DNA of 64,000 bases from Candidatus Eisenbergiella intestinipullorum (GCA_019119815.1 DWWH01000033.1:33157-97156); one strand, 5' to 3'; shown: positions 44,588 to 53,963, numbered from the stretch's first letter. Notes: a model not told the origin generated them from the letters alone. Translations and numbers: made by a program.

Positions 44588-46756
44588 TTACTGCGTCAGC
44601 TCAAACAGCCGCGCCATAAAGGCGTTCCGGAAGAAAACGGTCAGTTCTCCCTTCGTTTCGTCCCAGGTAAAATCCACAGGCTGTTCCGAAGGATAGGCGC
44701 AGCGCACCCGGACACCCGTTCCGGCATATTCCGGAAGAGGGAGCACGCAGGAGATCTGTTCCCCTCCTCTGCGCCAGACGGCGAGATAACTCTTCTTCTC
44801 CCCCTTCATGCCCAGCGCCGTCCATTCGTCGTAATAGGTTCCAAAGCCCAGAGGCCAGAACGGCACAGCCTCCCTCCGGTCCTCCCTCGTAGCCTGATAC
44901 CAGGAGACGGCCTCCCGGATCAGGTCCTGGCAGGTCTTTCCCAGCCGGAACAGATGGCCGCTCTGATGGATGCGAAGGAGCAGCACATTCACCATGTTGA
45001 AAATGGTCTCTTCCGCATCATCTGCGTTCAGGGGATAGGACCAGACTGCCGCCTGCTCCGGCGTCAGGGCCAGCGGGGCATTCACCGCGATGGTGGCGTA
45101 CATCCGATAATCCTCCATATCGCTGGTGGACTGGACGCTGTGCCGGCGCAGCATGGCATAGTCCATGCGCATGCCGCCGCTTCCGCAGTTTTCGATCACC
45201 AGCTCCGGATATTTTGCAAAAATCCCGTCCAGCCAGGACAAATAGGCCCTCTGATGCTCCAGCAGGCCGTCCCCGGCGCTGTCCGCATTCTGCTGCGTCC
45301 CGATCCCCGGTTCGATGTTATAGTCCATCTTGATATAACCCACGCCGTAGTCCTCCACCAGGCGGCGGATCACGCCGGAGGCAAACTCCCTAACCTCAGG
45401 ATTGCGGTAGTCGAGCTGGTAGCGTGTCTTTTCCCGGACACGCTTTCCATGCCGGACGAAGAACCATTCGTCCGGTTTTTCCTTCGCCAGAGGACAGTTT
45501 AAACCCATCACCTCCAGCTCCAGCCACAGACCGGGCACCATGCCCTTCTGCCGGATATAGGCGAGCAGGGATTTCAGACCTTCCGGAAACGCTTCCGTTT
45601 TCGGGAAACGTTCCTCCGAGGGCAGCCATTCTCCCACATTGCCCCACCATTCCCCGGCGCTGTACCAGCCGCAGTCAATGCAGTAATATTCACAGCCGCA
45701 GGCCGCCGCCATGTCGATGAGCGGAAGCTCCTCTTCCGTGGTGGGATTGCCCCAGAGGCAGTTCATGTAGTCGTTGAAAATCACCGGCATCCTCCGGTTG
45801 TCCTCATTTTCCCGGCGGATGCGCCTGCGGTATGCAGTCAGAGAGCGCACCGCATCCTGCGCATCGCCGCAGCCGTATGCCACGGCGGCAGGAACGCTCA
45901 CGAAGGTTTCCCCGGGCTTCAGTTCCTTATACCAGTGTGCGTACTGCTCCGTAGGCCCGGCCGCCTTCAGATAAAGCTGTCCCGCATGCTCTCCGATCTC
46001 CCAGTGCCAGGAGCCGTTGTGCTCGATCTGCCAGGCCAGATACCTTCCCGTCTCATCGTCCTCCAGGATCCCAAGCGGCAGATACTGCTTGGTAGACCAG
46101 GCGCCCGTATTGGTCACGGAAATAAATTTGGTGCTGTTGTATCTGCCCGGCTTCTGAGAAGCGCTCAGTCCCAGCTCCGACAGACGGTAAGCGTGCCACT
46201 GCAGCTCCTTCTGCCAGCCATTGTGCACCAGATGCAGGCGGAAGCGTTCCTCATAGGGCATACTGCCGCCCCGTTCCAGCCCGTGCAGGGAAAAAGACGT
46301 GAGCGTCTCCAGCCCCTGGGGCAGCGTTCCCTGATTTTCCGCCTCCGTATAACAGGTGATCACGTTCAGATCTGTATAAAACCGGTAATGCAGGCGGACC
46401 GCCATTTTGCCGTCTTCCTCCTTCAGGAAAAAGACGTATTCCGCTCCATCCTCCGTCTGCCGTCTTTCCTGCCGCTCATACTGCAGCTTCACCGCCAGGG
46501 AGGTATGGATGAGCTGGTTTCCCATCCGGTCCTCCGGGCAGTTTTCTCCCGTGACCGTCGCCTCCAGCGGAGCGTATTCCCGAAAAGCGTCCTCGTTTCC
46601 GGCTTCCGCCCCGTCCTCCTGTGCGCAGGCTTCCGAAGATGCGGACACATGCCGATCCCTTTTCCCTTCCGTTACCGCCAGCAGCACCAGTCTGTTTTCC
46701 TTTGTTACACCGAACCGAAGACCGATGCGGTCTTCTTCTATGTTGATTATATGCAT
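44588..46756 (-). CDS. Alpha-galactosidase, glycoside hydrolase family 36
   Basis: 722 residues. An N-terminal beta-supersandwich (~1-310) leads to the barrel with CIDCGWYSAGEWWGNVGEW, the nucleophile block VGYIKMDYNIEPG (Asp of KMD), IENCGSGGMRMDY and the acid/base block QSTSDMEDYRMY. The C-terminal beta domain closes the protein. It removes terminal alpha-galactose (melibiose/raffinose-type or host glycans) inside the cell; alpha-GalNAc activity cannot be excluded. AAAAGGAG precedes ATG 46756. Confidence 0.94.
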   Translation of the reverse strand: MHIINIEEDRIGLRFGVTKENRLVLLAVTEGKRDRHVSASSEACAQEDGAEAGNEDAFREYAPLEATVTGENCPEDRMGNQLIHTSLAVKLQYERQERRQTEDGAEYVFFLKEEDGKMAVRLHYRFYTDLNVITCYTEAENQGTLPQGLETLTSFSLHGLERGGSMPYEERFRLHLVHNGWQKELQWHAYRLSELGLSASQKPGRYNSTKFISVTNTGAWSTKQYLPLGILEDDETGRYLAWQIEHNGSWHWEIGEHAGQLYLKAAGPTEQYAHWYKELKPGETFVSVPAAVAYGCGDAQDAVRSLTAYRRRIRRENEDNRRMPVIFNDYMNCLWGNPTTEEELPLIDMAAACGCEYYCIDCGWYSAGEWWGNVGEWLPSEERFPKTEAFPEGLKSLLAYIRQKGMVPGLWLELEVMGLNCPLAKEKPDEWFFVRHGKRVREKTRYQLDYRNPEVREFASGVIRRLVEDYGVGYIKMDYNIEPGIGTQQNADSAGDGLLEHQRAYLSWLDGIFAKYPELVIENCGSGGMRMDYAMLRRHSVQSTSDMEDYRMYATIAVNAPLALTPEQAAVWSYPLNADDAEETIFNMVNVLLLRIHQSGHLFRLGKTCQDLIREAVSWYQATREDRREAVPFWPLGFGTYYDEWTALGMKGEKKSYLAVWRRGGEQISCVLPLPEYAGTGVRVRCAYPSEQPVDFTWDETKGELTVFFRNAFMARLFELTQ

Positions 46757-46831
46757 ACCAATTCTCCTTTTGCCAATACATGACGCCCGTACAAAATGAA
46801 AATCTGCGAAAATAAGGCCTGCCGTCCGCTT

Positions 46832-47554
46832 CTAACCAACAATCCTGCGCGCCGCATCCGGCCTGTTGGTGATCACCGCGTCGATTCCCGCCTCCGCAAG
46901 CCTGCGGATGTCCTCTTCCCTGTCCACCGTCCAGACATGCACAGCCAGGCCGCGCTTTCTGCATTCCTCCAGAAAATCCGGATACTGCAGGTTATAAAGC
47001 GCCGGATGCAGAGCGTCGGCCCCCAGCTTCGCCGCATAATGAGGCACATTCTGAAAACCGTCCGCATAAAGAAGCCCCACCCTCGCTTCCGGGTTCAGCT
47101 CCTTCATCTTCATGGCGCTGTAGTGATTGAAGGAGGAATAGATGACCTTCTCCCCCATTCCCATCTCCAGTTCAAGGCGGTACAGCCGCTCCTCGATTTC
47201 CGGGTAAAAAATGATCCCGGTCTTAAGCTCCACATTGATTTCCAGCCCGGTGGGTTTCAGAAGCTCATAAACTTCCGCCAGCGTGGGGATCGTGGCATCG
47301 GCATATTCCGGATGGGTCCGGTTGAACTTCATTTCCTTCAGCTCGGCAAGGGTGTAGTCCATCACTCTTCCCTGTCCGCCGCCGGTCCGGCTGATGGTCT
47401 CGTCGTGGATTACCACCAGCTTTCCGTCCTTCGTCATCTGCACGTCCAGCTCCACACCGTCCGCCTTCTGATCGACGGCAAGCTGAAATGCCTCCAGCGT
47501 ATTTTCCGGCGCGTATGCACTGGCGCCCCGGTGTGCCCATACTTTTGTTTTCAC
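46832..47554 (-). CDS. Glycerophosphodiester phosphodiesterase
   Basis: 240 residues, TIM barrel. WAHRGASAYAPENTLEAF (catalytic His, Arg and Glu), VELDVQMTKDGKLVVIHDETISRT (metal and His) and the closing VHVWTVDREEDIRRLAEAGIDAVITNRPD are full GDPD signatures. It hydrolyses glycerophosphodiesters to glycerol-3-phosphate and an alcohol. There is no signal peptide, so it is cytoplasmic. It follows the methyltransferase by ~65 bases. Confidence 0.95.
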   Translation of the reverse strand: MKTKVWAHRGASAYAPENTLEAFQLAVDQKADGVELDVQMTKDGKLVVIHDETISRTGGGQGRVMDYTLAELKEMKFNRTHPEYADATIPTLAEVYELLKPTGLEINVELKTGIIFYPEIEERLYRLELEMGMGEKVIYSSFNHYSAMKMKELNPEARVGLLYADGFQNVPHYAAKLGADALHPALYNLQYPDFLEECRKRGLAVHVWTVDREEDIRRLAEAGIDAVITNRPDAARRIVG

Positions 47555-47619
47555 TCTTACCTCCGTTCCGAAGCATCACAGATCCGGTATGATCTCTCCT
47601 GCTTCTCCATATACTGTTC

Positions 47620-48378
47620 TTACGGTTTCACCGCCTTCGTAGCCCAGAACGTGGGAACTCCGTATTCCTCCAGCTTTCCATATCCGTTCGTGTCCTGATA
47701 TACCTCCTTCAGCACAAAGCCTGCAGCGAGCTGGCCGCCGATCTGTTCCTCGATGGTATGCGAAAACTGGATGCCCCAATGGTTCTTCACCGACTCCTCA
47801 TAGAGCGCCTCGTCCTTCAGCGGATTGTAGGGAAGCCGGTAACGGATCGTGGTCTCTTCTTCCTCACCGAACAGATAGTTGATCCCGTTATCCAGTCCGG
47901 CCAGCAGAATCCCTCCCTTCTTCAGCACCCGAAAGCACTCCCTCCAGATGGGAAGCACATCCTCCACATAGCAGTTGGAAACCGGGTGGAAGATCAGATC
48001 GAAGCTTTCCGCCGCAAAGGGAAGGGGCTTTGTCATATCCGCCCGGATCAGGTCGATGGCATACCCCTCCCGCTCTGCCACCAGCCTTTCCATACGAAGC
48101 TGCTCTTCGGAATAATCCAGGACCGTGCATACCGCGCCTGCCGCCGTGAAAACGGGCATCTGCTGTCCTCCGCCGGAAGCGAGACCGAGTACCCTGGCTC
48201 CTTTCAGGTCACAGAACCAGTCCCCGGGCACCGGCTTCACAGGCGTCAGATACACCTTCCAGTCACCCCGAGCCGCTTTCGCCCAGGTTTCTTGGTCGAT
48301 GGGCCTTCCCCACTCCCAGCCGTTCTGCACCCATCCGTCGATGACTGCCGCATTGATCTGTGTATAATCCCTGTTCAT
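47620..48378 (-). CDS. Class I SAM-dependent methyltransferase
   Basis: 252 residues. ARVLGLASGGGQQMPVF is the SAM-binding glycine loop (~57-73), VLDYSEEQLRMERLVAEREG holds the ribose-binding acidic residue, and FDLIFHPVSNCYVEDVLPIWRECFRVLKKGGILLAG completes the Rossmann fold (Methyltransf_11-like). The substrate is unknown. GGAGGAAAT sits just before ATG 48378, preferred over an in-frame ATG seven codons upstream that overlaps the ribosome site. Confidence 0.9.
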   Translation of the reverse strand: MNRDYTQINAAVIDGWVQNGWEWGRPIDQETWAKAARGDWKVYLTPVKPVPGDWFCDLKGARVLGLASGGGQQMPVFTAAGAVCTVLDYSEEQLRMERLVAEREGYAIDLIRADMTKPLPFAAESFDLIFHPVSNCYVEDVLPIWRECFRVLKKGGILLAGLDNGINYLFGEEEETTIRYRLPYNPLKDEALYEESVKNHWGIQFSHTIEEQIGGQLAAGFVLKEVYQDTNGYGKLEEYGVPTFWATKAVKP

Positions 48379-48444
48379 ATTTCCTCCATACCAGAGCATT
48401 TTTATGCAGAAGCTGCAGCGCTCCCCGTTTCTCTGACATTGATC

Positions 48445-48453
48445 AGTATAGCA
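48445..48453 (-). promoter_or_regulatory. Extended -10 promoter for the methyltransferase unit
   Basis: Minus-strand TGC followed by TATACT (48450-48445), ~67 bases before the start; the -35 region is weak. Confidence 0.4.
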
Positions 48454-48530
48454 CAGTCGGTTATCATCCGACAGTCCTTTCTTCCCCTTTTCCGTCCGTT
48501 CCCGCAGCCCGGTCTGCCCATACGCTTTTT

Positions 48531-48573
48531 AGGTCAATTTCACCCTAATTTATAAGGTCAGTTACACCATAAT
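48531..48573 (+). promoter_or_regulatory. Direct repeats before the XRE gene, possible operator
   Basis: AGGTCAATTTCACCCTAAT (48531-48549) and AGGTCAGTTACACCATAAT (48555-48573) match at 16 of 19 positions with a 24-bp period. An A/T-rich palindromic stretch (TTGAATTTCAAATTCAA) follows before the gene. They probably bind the XRE protein itself. Confidence 0.5.
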
Positions 48574-48657
48574 GAGAGTTACTCCAAAATTGAATTTCAA
48601 ATTCAAAAATTTGAAGAGGCTTGAATCCAACACAAATCACAGAAAGGGCAGGGGATC

Positions 48658-48894
48658 ATGACCAGATTGAAAGAACTGAGAAAAGAAAAGGGCTATACCC
48701 AGATCAAAATGCAGCATCTGACAGGGATTGACCAGAGCGATTATTCCAAAATTGAAAACGGAAAGCGTTATCTCACTTTCGAGCAGTGCAGGCGGATCGC
48801 CATCGCACTGGACACCAGCATGGATTATCTGGCGGGGCTGACGGATGAAAGAAAACCTTATCCGAGAAGTGAGTCTGTGAAAAATCAGAAATAG
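48658..48894 (+). CDS. Small XRE-family repressor
   Basis: 78 residues, essentially one helix-turn-helix domain (LKELRKEKGYTQIKMQHLTGIDQSDYSKIENGKRYLTFEQCRRIAIALD) plus a short tail with YLAGLTDERKPYPRSE. It resembles small phage or toxin-antitoxin style repressors in Firmicutes. AGGGG precedes the ATG. The next features downstream are the candidate antisense RNA and small toxin. Confidence 0.9.
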   Translation: MTRLKELRKEKGYTQIKMQHLTGIDQSDYSKIENGKRYLTFEQCRRIAIALDTSMDYLAGLTDERKPYPRSESVKNQK

Positions 48895-48939
48895 GCGGCG
48901 TCTGCCCGTTGGCAGGGCAAAGGGGAAGGGGCCTGTTCC

Positions 48940-48968
48940 TTGTAACTGACCACCCGGCATATTATATT
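48940..48968 (+). promoter_or_regulatory. Promoter for the candidate antisense RNA
   Basis: TTGTAA (48940-48945), 17-base spacer, TATATT (48963-48968), pointing toward the 3' end of the small toxin gene. No protein gene on the plus strand follows it. Confidence 0.5.
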
Positions 48969-48974
48969 TATAGA

Positions 48975-49082
48975 AGAGAAAAAGCCAGAAACACACGCTC
49001 TACCTCAAATAATATGCAGCTTTACCTTACATGAAGCCAGCCGTTCACTTCAATTTGTGGGTAGTGAACGGCTATTTCTTTC
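48975..49082 (+). ncRNA. Candidate antisense antitoxin RNA (RatA-like arrangement)
   Basis: A plus-strand transcript from the promoter at 48940 would reach the hairpin AGCCGTTCACT (49039-49049)/AGTGAACGGCT (49063-49073) followed by ATTTCTTT, a plausible terminator. Its last bases cover the stop codon and 3' end of the minus-strand toxin gene, the layout of txpA/ratA-type pairs. Ends are predicted only. Confidence 0.4.
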
Positions 49083-49167
49083 CCTTGAAGATTGTACAAC
49101 ACAAGCCGATAAGAGCGACAATGAGTACCCAAAATAAGAACAGGTTCTCGTATGTAACCCTTGGCAT
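49072..49167 (-). CDS. Small hydrophobic toxin-like protein (Hol_Tox/TxpA type)
   Basis: 31 residues: a short polar start containing VTYE, one strongly hydrophobic helix (LFLFWVLIVALIGL) and a basic tail FKGKK. This TYE-plus-single-helix-plus-lysine-tail pattern fits the holin-like type I toxins of Firmicutes. GGAGGG lies five bases before the ATG, an unusually good site for a chance ORF. A ~150-base structured leader seems likely, since the nearest promoter-like sequences lie near 49300-49350. Longer in-frame starts lack ribosome sites. Confidence 0.6.
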   Translation of the reverse strand: MPRVTYENLFLFWVLIVALIGLCCTIFKGKK

Positions 49168-49375
49168 TCCACCCTCCCTCTTAGAACCCACTGATTCCGC
49201 AGATCCATCGGAGGGTAAGCGACATGAAGCGGAGTCTTCACAGGAATGAATACGCTGTACCTTTCTTTTCAGGAATTTACGCAATCGTCAAAACCAACGG
49301 GGTGAAGAATATATTTTTGATTCGGATACCCCATTTTTTTAATGTGTACAACTACTTCCCGACACGTTCAAAATT

Positions 49376-50716
49376 TTACCGCTTCTCTTCTCTTTTCCCG
49401 ATATACCGATAATACACCGCCCCCGTCACATCCGCCAGCGCCCAGCCAATGGGGACCGCCCACCAGATTCCCAGCACGCCGATACCCGGAACGGCGGAAA
49501 GCGCGTAAGCGAGAATCACCCGCGTTCCCAGAGAGATCACTGTCAGCACCAGAGACATGGCCGGCCGCTCGATGGCACGGTACAGGCCGTACAGCAAAAA
49601 GAGCCCGCCGATGCCGACGTAAAACGCCCCGACCACGCGAAGGTAGGAAACACCGATCGCCAGAATCTGCGTTTCCTCCGGACGGATGAAAATCAGCAGG
49701 AACAGTCTGGCGAAAGCAACGACCACAGCCGATACACAAAGAGCAAAGATCACCGCTGTCCGTACCGCGCAGCGGATTCCTTCCCGGATCCGGTCCTTTT
49801 TTTTCGCCCCGTGGTTCTGGGCGATGAAGGTGGAAAAGGCGTTTCCAAAGTCCTGCAGCGGCATGTAGGCGAAGGAATCGATCTTGACCGCTGCCGCGAA
49901 AGCCGCCATGACCGTGGCGCCGAAGCTGTTCACCAGTCCCTGCACCATCAGGATGCCCAGGTTCATCACCGACTGCTGCAGGCAGGTCAGGATGGATGCT
50001 CCCGTCACCTCCCGCACGGCCTCTGCGCGCACGCGCATCTGCTGCCGCTCCACCTTCAGCTGGGGGCATTTCAGCCCTTTGTAGAAAAGCAGGCCCACGC
50101 CGGAAAACCACTGCGCGAGAATGGTGGCAAAGGCCGCTCCCGCCACACCCCAGCCGCAGGAAACCACAAAATACAGATCCAGCACAATATTGATTCCGGC
50201 TGAGATTCCAAGAAAAACCAGCGGGACCACCGAATTTCCAACCGCCCGGAGCAGAGAAGCATAATAGTTATAGAGAAAGGTTCCTCCGATTCCCCAGAAA
50301 ATCACCCACAGGTATTCCCGCATCAGTCCGTAAACCTCCTGCGGGACGGAAAGCAGGCGCAGGATTCCGTCCAGAAAAACGAACACCCCTGCATTGATCA
50401 CCACGGTAACGGCCGCGATCAGCAGGAAGGATACGAACATGTCCTCCTGCAGCTGCTTTCTGTTTCCTTCTCCGTAGCGGATGGAGAACACGGCTCCGCT
50501 TCCCATACACAGTCCCAGCAGGATGGAAGTCAGAAACGTCATCAGCGTATAGGCGCTTCCCACCGCCGCCAGAGCATCCGCGCCCAGAAACTGCCCCACG
50601 ATCAGCGTGTCCACCACATTATAAAGCTGCTGAAGGAGATTTCCGCAGATCATCGGAAACGCAAACTTCAAAAGCGTTTTTGTTATATTTCCCTGTGTCA
50701 GATCCATCTGTGCCAT
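49376..50716 (-). CDS. MATE family efflux transporter
   Basis: 446 residues, twelve hydrophobic segments in two bundles. LTQGNITKTLLKFAFPMICGNLLQQLYNVVDTLIVGQFLG is the standard N-terminal block; the repeat begins near LTCLQQSVMNLGILMVQGLVNSFG. It exports cationic drugs or metabolites using Na+ or H+. ATG 50716 is preceded by GGGAG; the long upstream extension in frame is rejected. Divergent from the AraC gene across a 308-base gap that holds the AraC promoter and A/T-rich DNA. Confidence 0.93.
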   Translation of the reverse strand: MAQMDLTQGNITKTLLKFAFPMICGNLLQQLYNVVDTLIVGQFLGADALAAVGSAYTLMTFLTSILLGLCMGSGAVFSIRYGEGNRKQLQEDMFVSFLLIAAVTVVINAGVFVFLDGILRLLSVPQEVYGLMREYLWVIFWGIGGTFLYNYYASLLRAVGNSVVPLVFLGISAGINIVLDLYFVVSCGWGVAGAAFATILAQWFSGVGLLFYKGLKCPQLKVERQQMRVRAEAVREVTGASILTCLQQSVMNLGILMVQGLVNSFGATVMAAFAAAVKIDSFAYMPLQDFGNAFSTFIAQNHGAKKKDRIREGIRCAVRTAVIFALCVSAVVVAFARLFLLIFIRPEETQILAIGVSYLRVVGAFYVGIGGLFLLYGLYRAIERPAMSLVLTVISLGTRVILAYALSAVPGIGVLGIWWAVPIGWALADVTGAVYYRYIGKREEKR

Positions 50717-50855
50717 TGTTATCTCCCTGCGATCACAGGATTTACGCCGCCCGGCCCAAATCCGGATCGAATCATGCACTGTCGGACGCATGGTCCGATC
50801 CCGCCTCCTGCAGCACACAAAACCCCGGTCTGCGGCTCTGAGGCCGTTTTTTTTC

Positions 50856-50885
50856 TTGACATTATCATAATATCAGCCATACACT
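50856..50885 (+). promoter_or_regulatory. Promoter for the AraC regulator
   Basis: A consensus TTGACA (50856-50861), 18-base spacer and TACACT (50880-50885), with a T8 run just upstream. The leader to TTG 51025 is ~133 bases. Confidence 0.55.
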
Positions 50886-51024
50886 GGGATCGTATATTAA
50901 AAAAACGGCATTTTTTATAAAAATATTGCGGATCTGAAATCCAAATCAGGCGCTGCCGGACATGGTACGGCCTGTTCCGGCAGCATCTGCCGGACGCCGG
51001 ATAGATCAGAAGGGGGAAAGAACA

Positions 51025-52002
51025 TTGATCGTCAATCAGTTGAAAACGCTGGACAGCAAAGAAGGGATTATGGAACGGATCTCCCCCGGCTTTCCGCTCT
51101 CCGTCTATCAGACCGACTTCGCGGAAGCCGAAGCCGGACCAGGACGCCGGGCAGAGCAGAGCCCGGAGCAGGGAAGATGCACGGCAGGCCCCGGCGGCGT
51201 CCGGACTGCCTCCCCGTTCTCCCTCGTTCCCTGGCACTGGCATGAGGATTTCCAGCTCTGTCTGGTAAACCGGGGCACGGTGCGCTTTCATGTGGTCAGA
51301 CAGAGCTGCCGGCTGACGCAGGGCACGGGGCTGTTCATCAACCGCCGCCTGGCGCATATGGCGGAGCCGGAAAGCCCGGACGCTTCCTACTACGGCATCA
51401 ATGTTCATCCCTGCCTGATCTGTTCACAGACGGAAAGCCTGGTTTATCAACAGATGCTGCTGCCGCTTCTTCAGTTATCCACATCTTCCCTCATCCTTTT
51501 CGACAAAAGCACGCCGGAGGGGCAGAGGCTGACGGAGGGCTTTTCCCGCATCCTTTCTCTTTCCGAGCAAACAGATACGGCAGGCCGGGAGCTTCTCATC
51601 CAGAGCGAGCTTCTGAGCGCCTGGCCCGGCCTTCTGCGCCTGGGAAGCGGAAGCGGAGAGATCGTCAGCGCGGCAGGAAACCGGAGACTGAAGGAGATCC
51701 TTCTTTATATCAGCGCCCATTATCCGGAAAAGATCTCCCTCGCTTCTCTGGCCGCGCACAGCCATTTAAGCCCCGGAGAGTGCAGCCGCTTTTTTCACCG
51801 GGCCACCGGCCTGAACCTGTTTTCCTATCTGCTCCAGTACCGCATCCGTCAGAGCCGGAGGCTATTGTCCGAAACGGAGCTGAGCATCGCCCAGATCGCG
51901 CTGGAATGCGGGTTCTCTTCCCAGAGCTATTATACGGCCTGCTTTCGCAGGCAGGAGGGCTGCACGCCCAACCAGTACCGCCGCAGGGCTCAGCGCGGAT
52001 GA
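51025..52002 (+). CDS. AraC family regulator with cupin sensor domain
   Basis: 325 residues from a TTG start at 51025, which has GGGGG eight bases upstream; earlier in-frame codons lack one. WHWHEDFQLCLVNRGTVRFHV is the cupin entry of the AraC sensor domain. The C-terminal two-HTH domain (~225-325) has KISLASLAAHSHLSPGECSRFFHRATG and LSIAQIALECGFSSQSYYTACFRRQEGCTPNQYRR. It likely controls the converging catabolic operon, which it meets with a 13-base 3' overlap; the effector would be a sugar or glycoside. Confidence 0.9.
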   Translation: MIVNQLKTLDSKEGIMERISPGFPLSVYQTDFAEAEAGPGRRAEQSPEQGRCTAGPGGVRTASPFSLVPWHWHEDFQLCLVNRGTVRFHVVRQSCRLTQGTGLFINRRLAHMAEPESPDASYYGINVHPCLICSQTESLVYQQMLLPLLQLSTSSLILFDKSTPEGQRLTEGFSRILSLSEQTDTAGRELLIQSELLSAWPGLLRLGSGSGEIVSAAGNRRLKEILLYISAHYPEKISLASLAAHSHLSPGECSRFFHRATGLNLFSYLLQYRIRQSRRLLSETELSIAQIALECGFSSQSYYTACFRRQEGCTPNQYRRRAQRG

Positions 52003-53963
52003 AAGACAGTCGCGCCGCACGCACGTCCCTTTCGTTCCCGGAAGGACTTCCACTGCGTCTCAAAGAAATCGTCCGGTTCCGGGAGCGGACGGACCGGACG
52101 CCAGACTGTCCGGCACACCCCTCCCTCTTCCTGAGAAAAAAGCCGGATCTCCTGCACCGTTCCGCCCAGCTTTCCGCCGTCCAGGCTGCAGCGGTACAGC
52201 TCCGGCAGGCCTTCCTCCGGTTTCTTTCCGTCCGGACAGGTGTAGAGAGCGGATCCCCGGCTTTTGCCTCCGCGGCGGATATAATCCAGCATGGCAGACA
52301 GATATACCTTCTGGGAAAGCAGCATGTCCAGCAGATGGTACAGCATCCCCGCCTGCCGGTATTCTGTGATCCGCACATCCCGTTCAAAATACCGCAGCTC
52401 TTCCTCCGTCTCCCGCAGAGCCGCCTCCAGCCCCTTTTCACTCCGGATCATCCCGGCCGCCCCGCTCATGCGCCGCGCCGCTTTTTCCCGGCACGCCTGC
52501 AGATCACAGCCTTCCTTCGCCGGAACGGACAGCGCGATCCGCTCCCATGCCTGTCTGCGGCAGAAATCCCGCTCTTTTTCCGTCTGCTTCCAGGGCTTTC
52601 GTCCTTTTTCATAAACAATATACTCTGCCGCCCGGAGGGCTCCCACCTGGCCGGCATTGAGCGCCGTTCCTCCGGGCCGGGAAACGCCGTGGCTTCCGCA
52701 TACCTCCCCCACGGCAAAGACGCCTTCTATGTTAGTCTGCCAGTGGCAGTCCACAGAAAGCCCGCCGTTGTTGTGCTGAACACAGACCGCAATCTCCAGC
52801 ATTTCCTGTTCCAGATCCACGCCGTGCTCCCTGTAAAAGGAAACAGCGGGCTCATTCATGTGCGCCAGCCGCTGAAAAGGCGTGCCGAAGCAGGCTCCGG
52901 CGGACTGCAGATAATCGCGCGCTTCCTGCGGAAGCCTTTCAAACTCCACGCTCTCCCCTCCCGGGTTGTGGCAAAAATCCAGGAAAACCCTTCTTCCCTT
53001 CAGGATCGTTTCCTGATAGACCAGCAGGTCGATCAGGGAGGAGCCCTCAAAGCTCTTTGCGGCATCAAAGGGCCACTGATAGCCCTTCAAAAACGTCAGG
53101 TACTGCACCCTTGCCGCATCCTGAAAATGTTCCATCAGAAATTCTCTTTCATCCTTCCCCTCCCGGTCAGCCGAAAGGAAGCGGGGAAGAGCCTGCATGT
53201 AGGTTCCGCTCACGTTCCAGCGGGGCTTCCGGGAAGCCAGGCCAAACTGCCATTCCGTAAGATTCTTTCCCAGGACGCCCGCTTCAAACGCGATCCCGCT
53301 GCTGCCGGTCTGGGAGGCCGGATAGACGCTGTCGCGGTACATGCCCGCCGGACCTCCGGTCGCAAGGATCACCGTTTCGCACCAGATGAGAAAAAATTCC
53401 GCGTCTTCTCCCTCCGTACTCCTGCGGTTCAGGCAGAGTACCCCCCGTACCTTTTCTTCCCTGACCAGAATCCGGATCAGCTGCATGCCGTCCAGCACCG
53501 GGATCCGGCGCGCAGCCGCCTCCCGCTCCAGGCATTCCGTCATGATCCTGGACGTATATGGTCCAACGCTGGAAGCCCTCTTTTTCCTGTCATGATCCGT
53601 CTGATAGCCCACATATTCTCCATAAGCATTGTCCGGAAAGGGAACGCCCAGCTCCGTCAGATAGTAAAAACATCTGGCAGAAAGAGCCGCCTCGCAGAGC
53701 GCCAGATCTCCGTCCACGCACTGTCCCGCAAACAGATCCTCCGCCATGCCGCGGACGCTGTCCGGTTCCCTTCCGGCCAGGGACAGCTTATAATAGGTCT
53801 GCTTGTCCGAGCCTGTATTCCTGGAAGTCCCGGCCTTCACGTCCTCCGTAAGGATCGCCAGGTTTCGCTCCCCGCACCGGTGCAGACGCACCGCCGCGGC
53901 ATAGCCTGCCGCTCCCGTCCCCACCACCAGGGTCCGGATCTCCTTTTCCTTCAAAACCGCCAT
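51990..53963 (-). CDS. FAD-binding oxidoreductase, fumarate reductase/L-aspartate oxidase type
   Basis: 657 residues. TLVVGTGAAGYAAAVRLHRCG (~11-31) is the FAD-binding Rossmann start; SRNTGSDKQTYYKLS, VILATGGPAGMYRDSVYP and SVDCHWQTNIEGVFAVGEVCGSHGVSRPGGTALNAGQVGALRAAEYI are hallmark blocks of the FAD_binding_2 superfamily. A C-terminal helical domain follows. No signal peptide or heme site was seen. It may reduce or desaturate an activated substrate in this operon. Last gene of the unit, 62 bases after the SDR gene. Confidence 0.85.
   Translation of the reverse strand: MAVLKEKEIRTLVVGTGAAGYAAAVRLHRCGERNLAILTEDVKAGTSRNTGSDKQTYYKLSLAGREPDSVRGMAEDLFAGQCVDGDLALCEAALSARCFYYLTELGVPFPDNAYGEYVGYQTDHDRKKRASSVGPYTSRIMTECLEREAAARRIPVLDGMQLIRILVREEKVRGVLCLNRRSTEGEDAEFFLIWCETVILATGGPAGMYRDSVYPASQTGSSGIAFEAGVLGKNLTEWQFGLASRKPRWNVSGTYMQALPRFLSADREGKDEREFLMEHFQDAARVQYLTFLKGYQWPFDAAKSFEGSSLIDLLVYQETILKGRRVFLDFCHNPGGESVEFERLPQEARDYLQSAGACFGTPFQRLAHMNEPAVSFYREHGVDLEQEMLEIAVCVQHNNGGLSVDCHWQTNIEGVFAVGEVCGSHGVSRPGGTALNAGQVGALRAAEYIVYEKGRKPWKQTEKERDFCRRQAWERIALSVPAKEGCDLQACREKAARRMSGAAGMIRSEKGLEAALRETEEELRYFERDVRITEYRQAGMLYHLLDMLLSQKVYLSAMLDYIRRGGKSRGSALYTCPDGKKPEEGLPELYRCSLDGGKLGGTVQEIRLFSQEEGGVCRTVWRPVRPLPEPDDFFETQWKSFRERKGRACGATVFHPR

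Noticed and set aside
49031..49249. 72-codon plus-strand ORF across the small toxin
   Set aside because: It is antisense to the toxin ORF, has no ribosome site and no family; a non-coding antisense RNA explains the region better.
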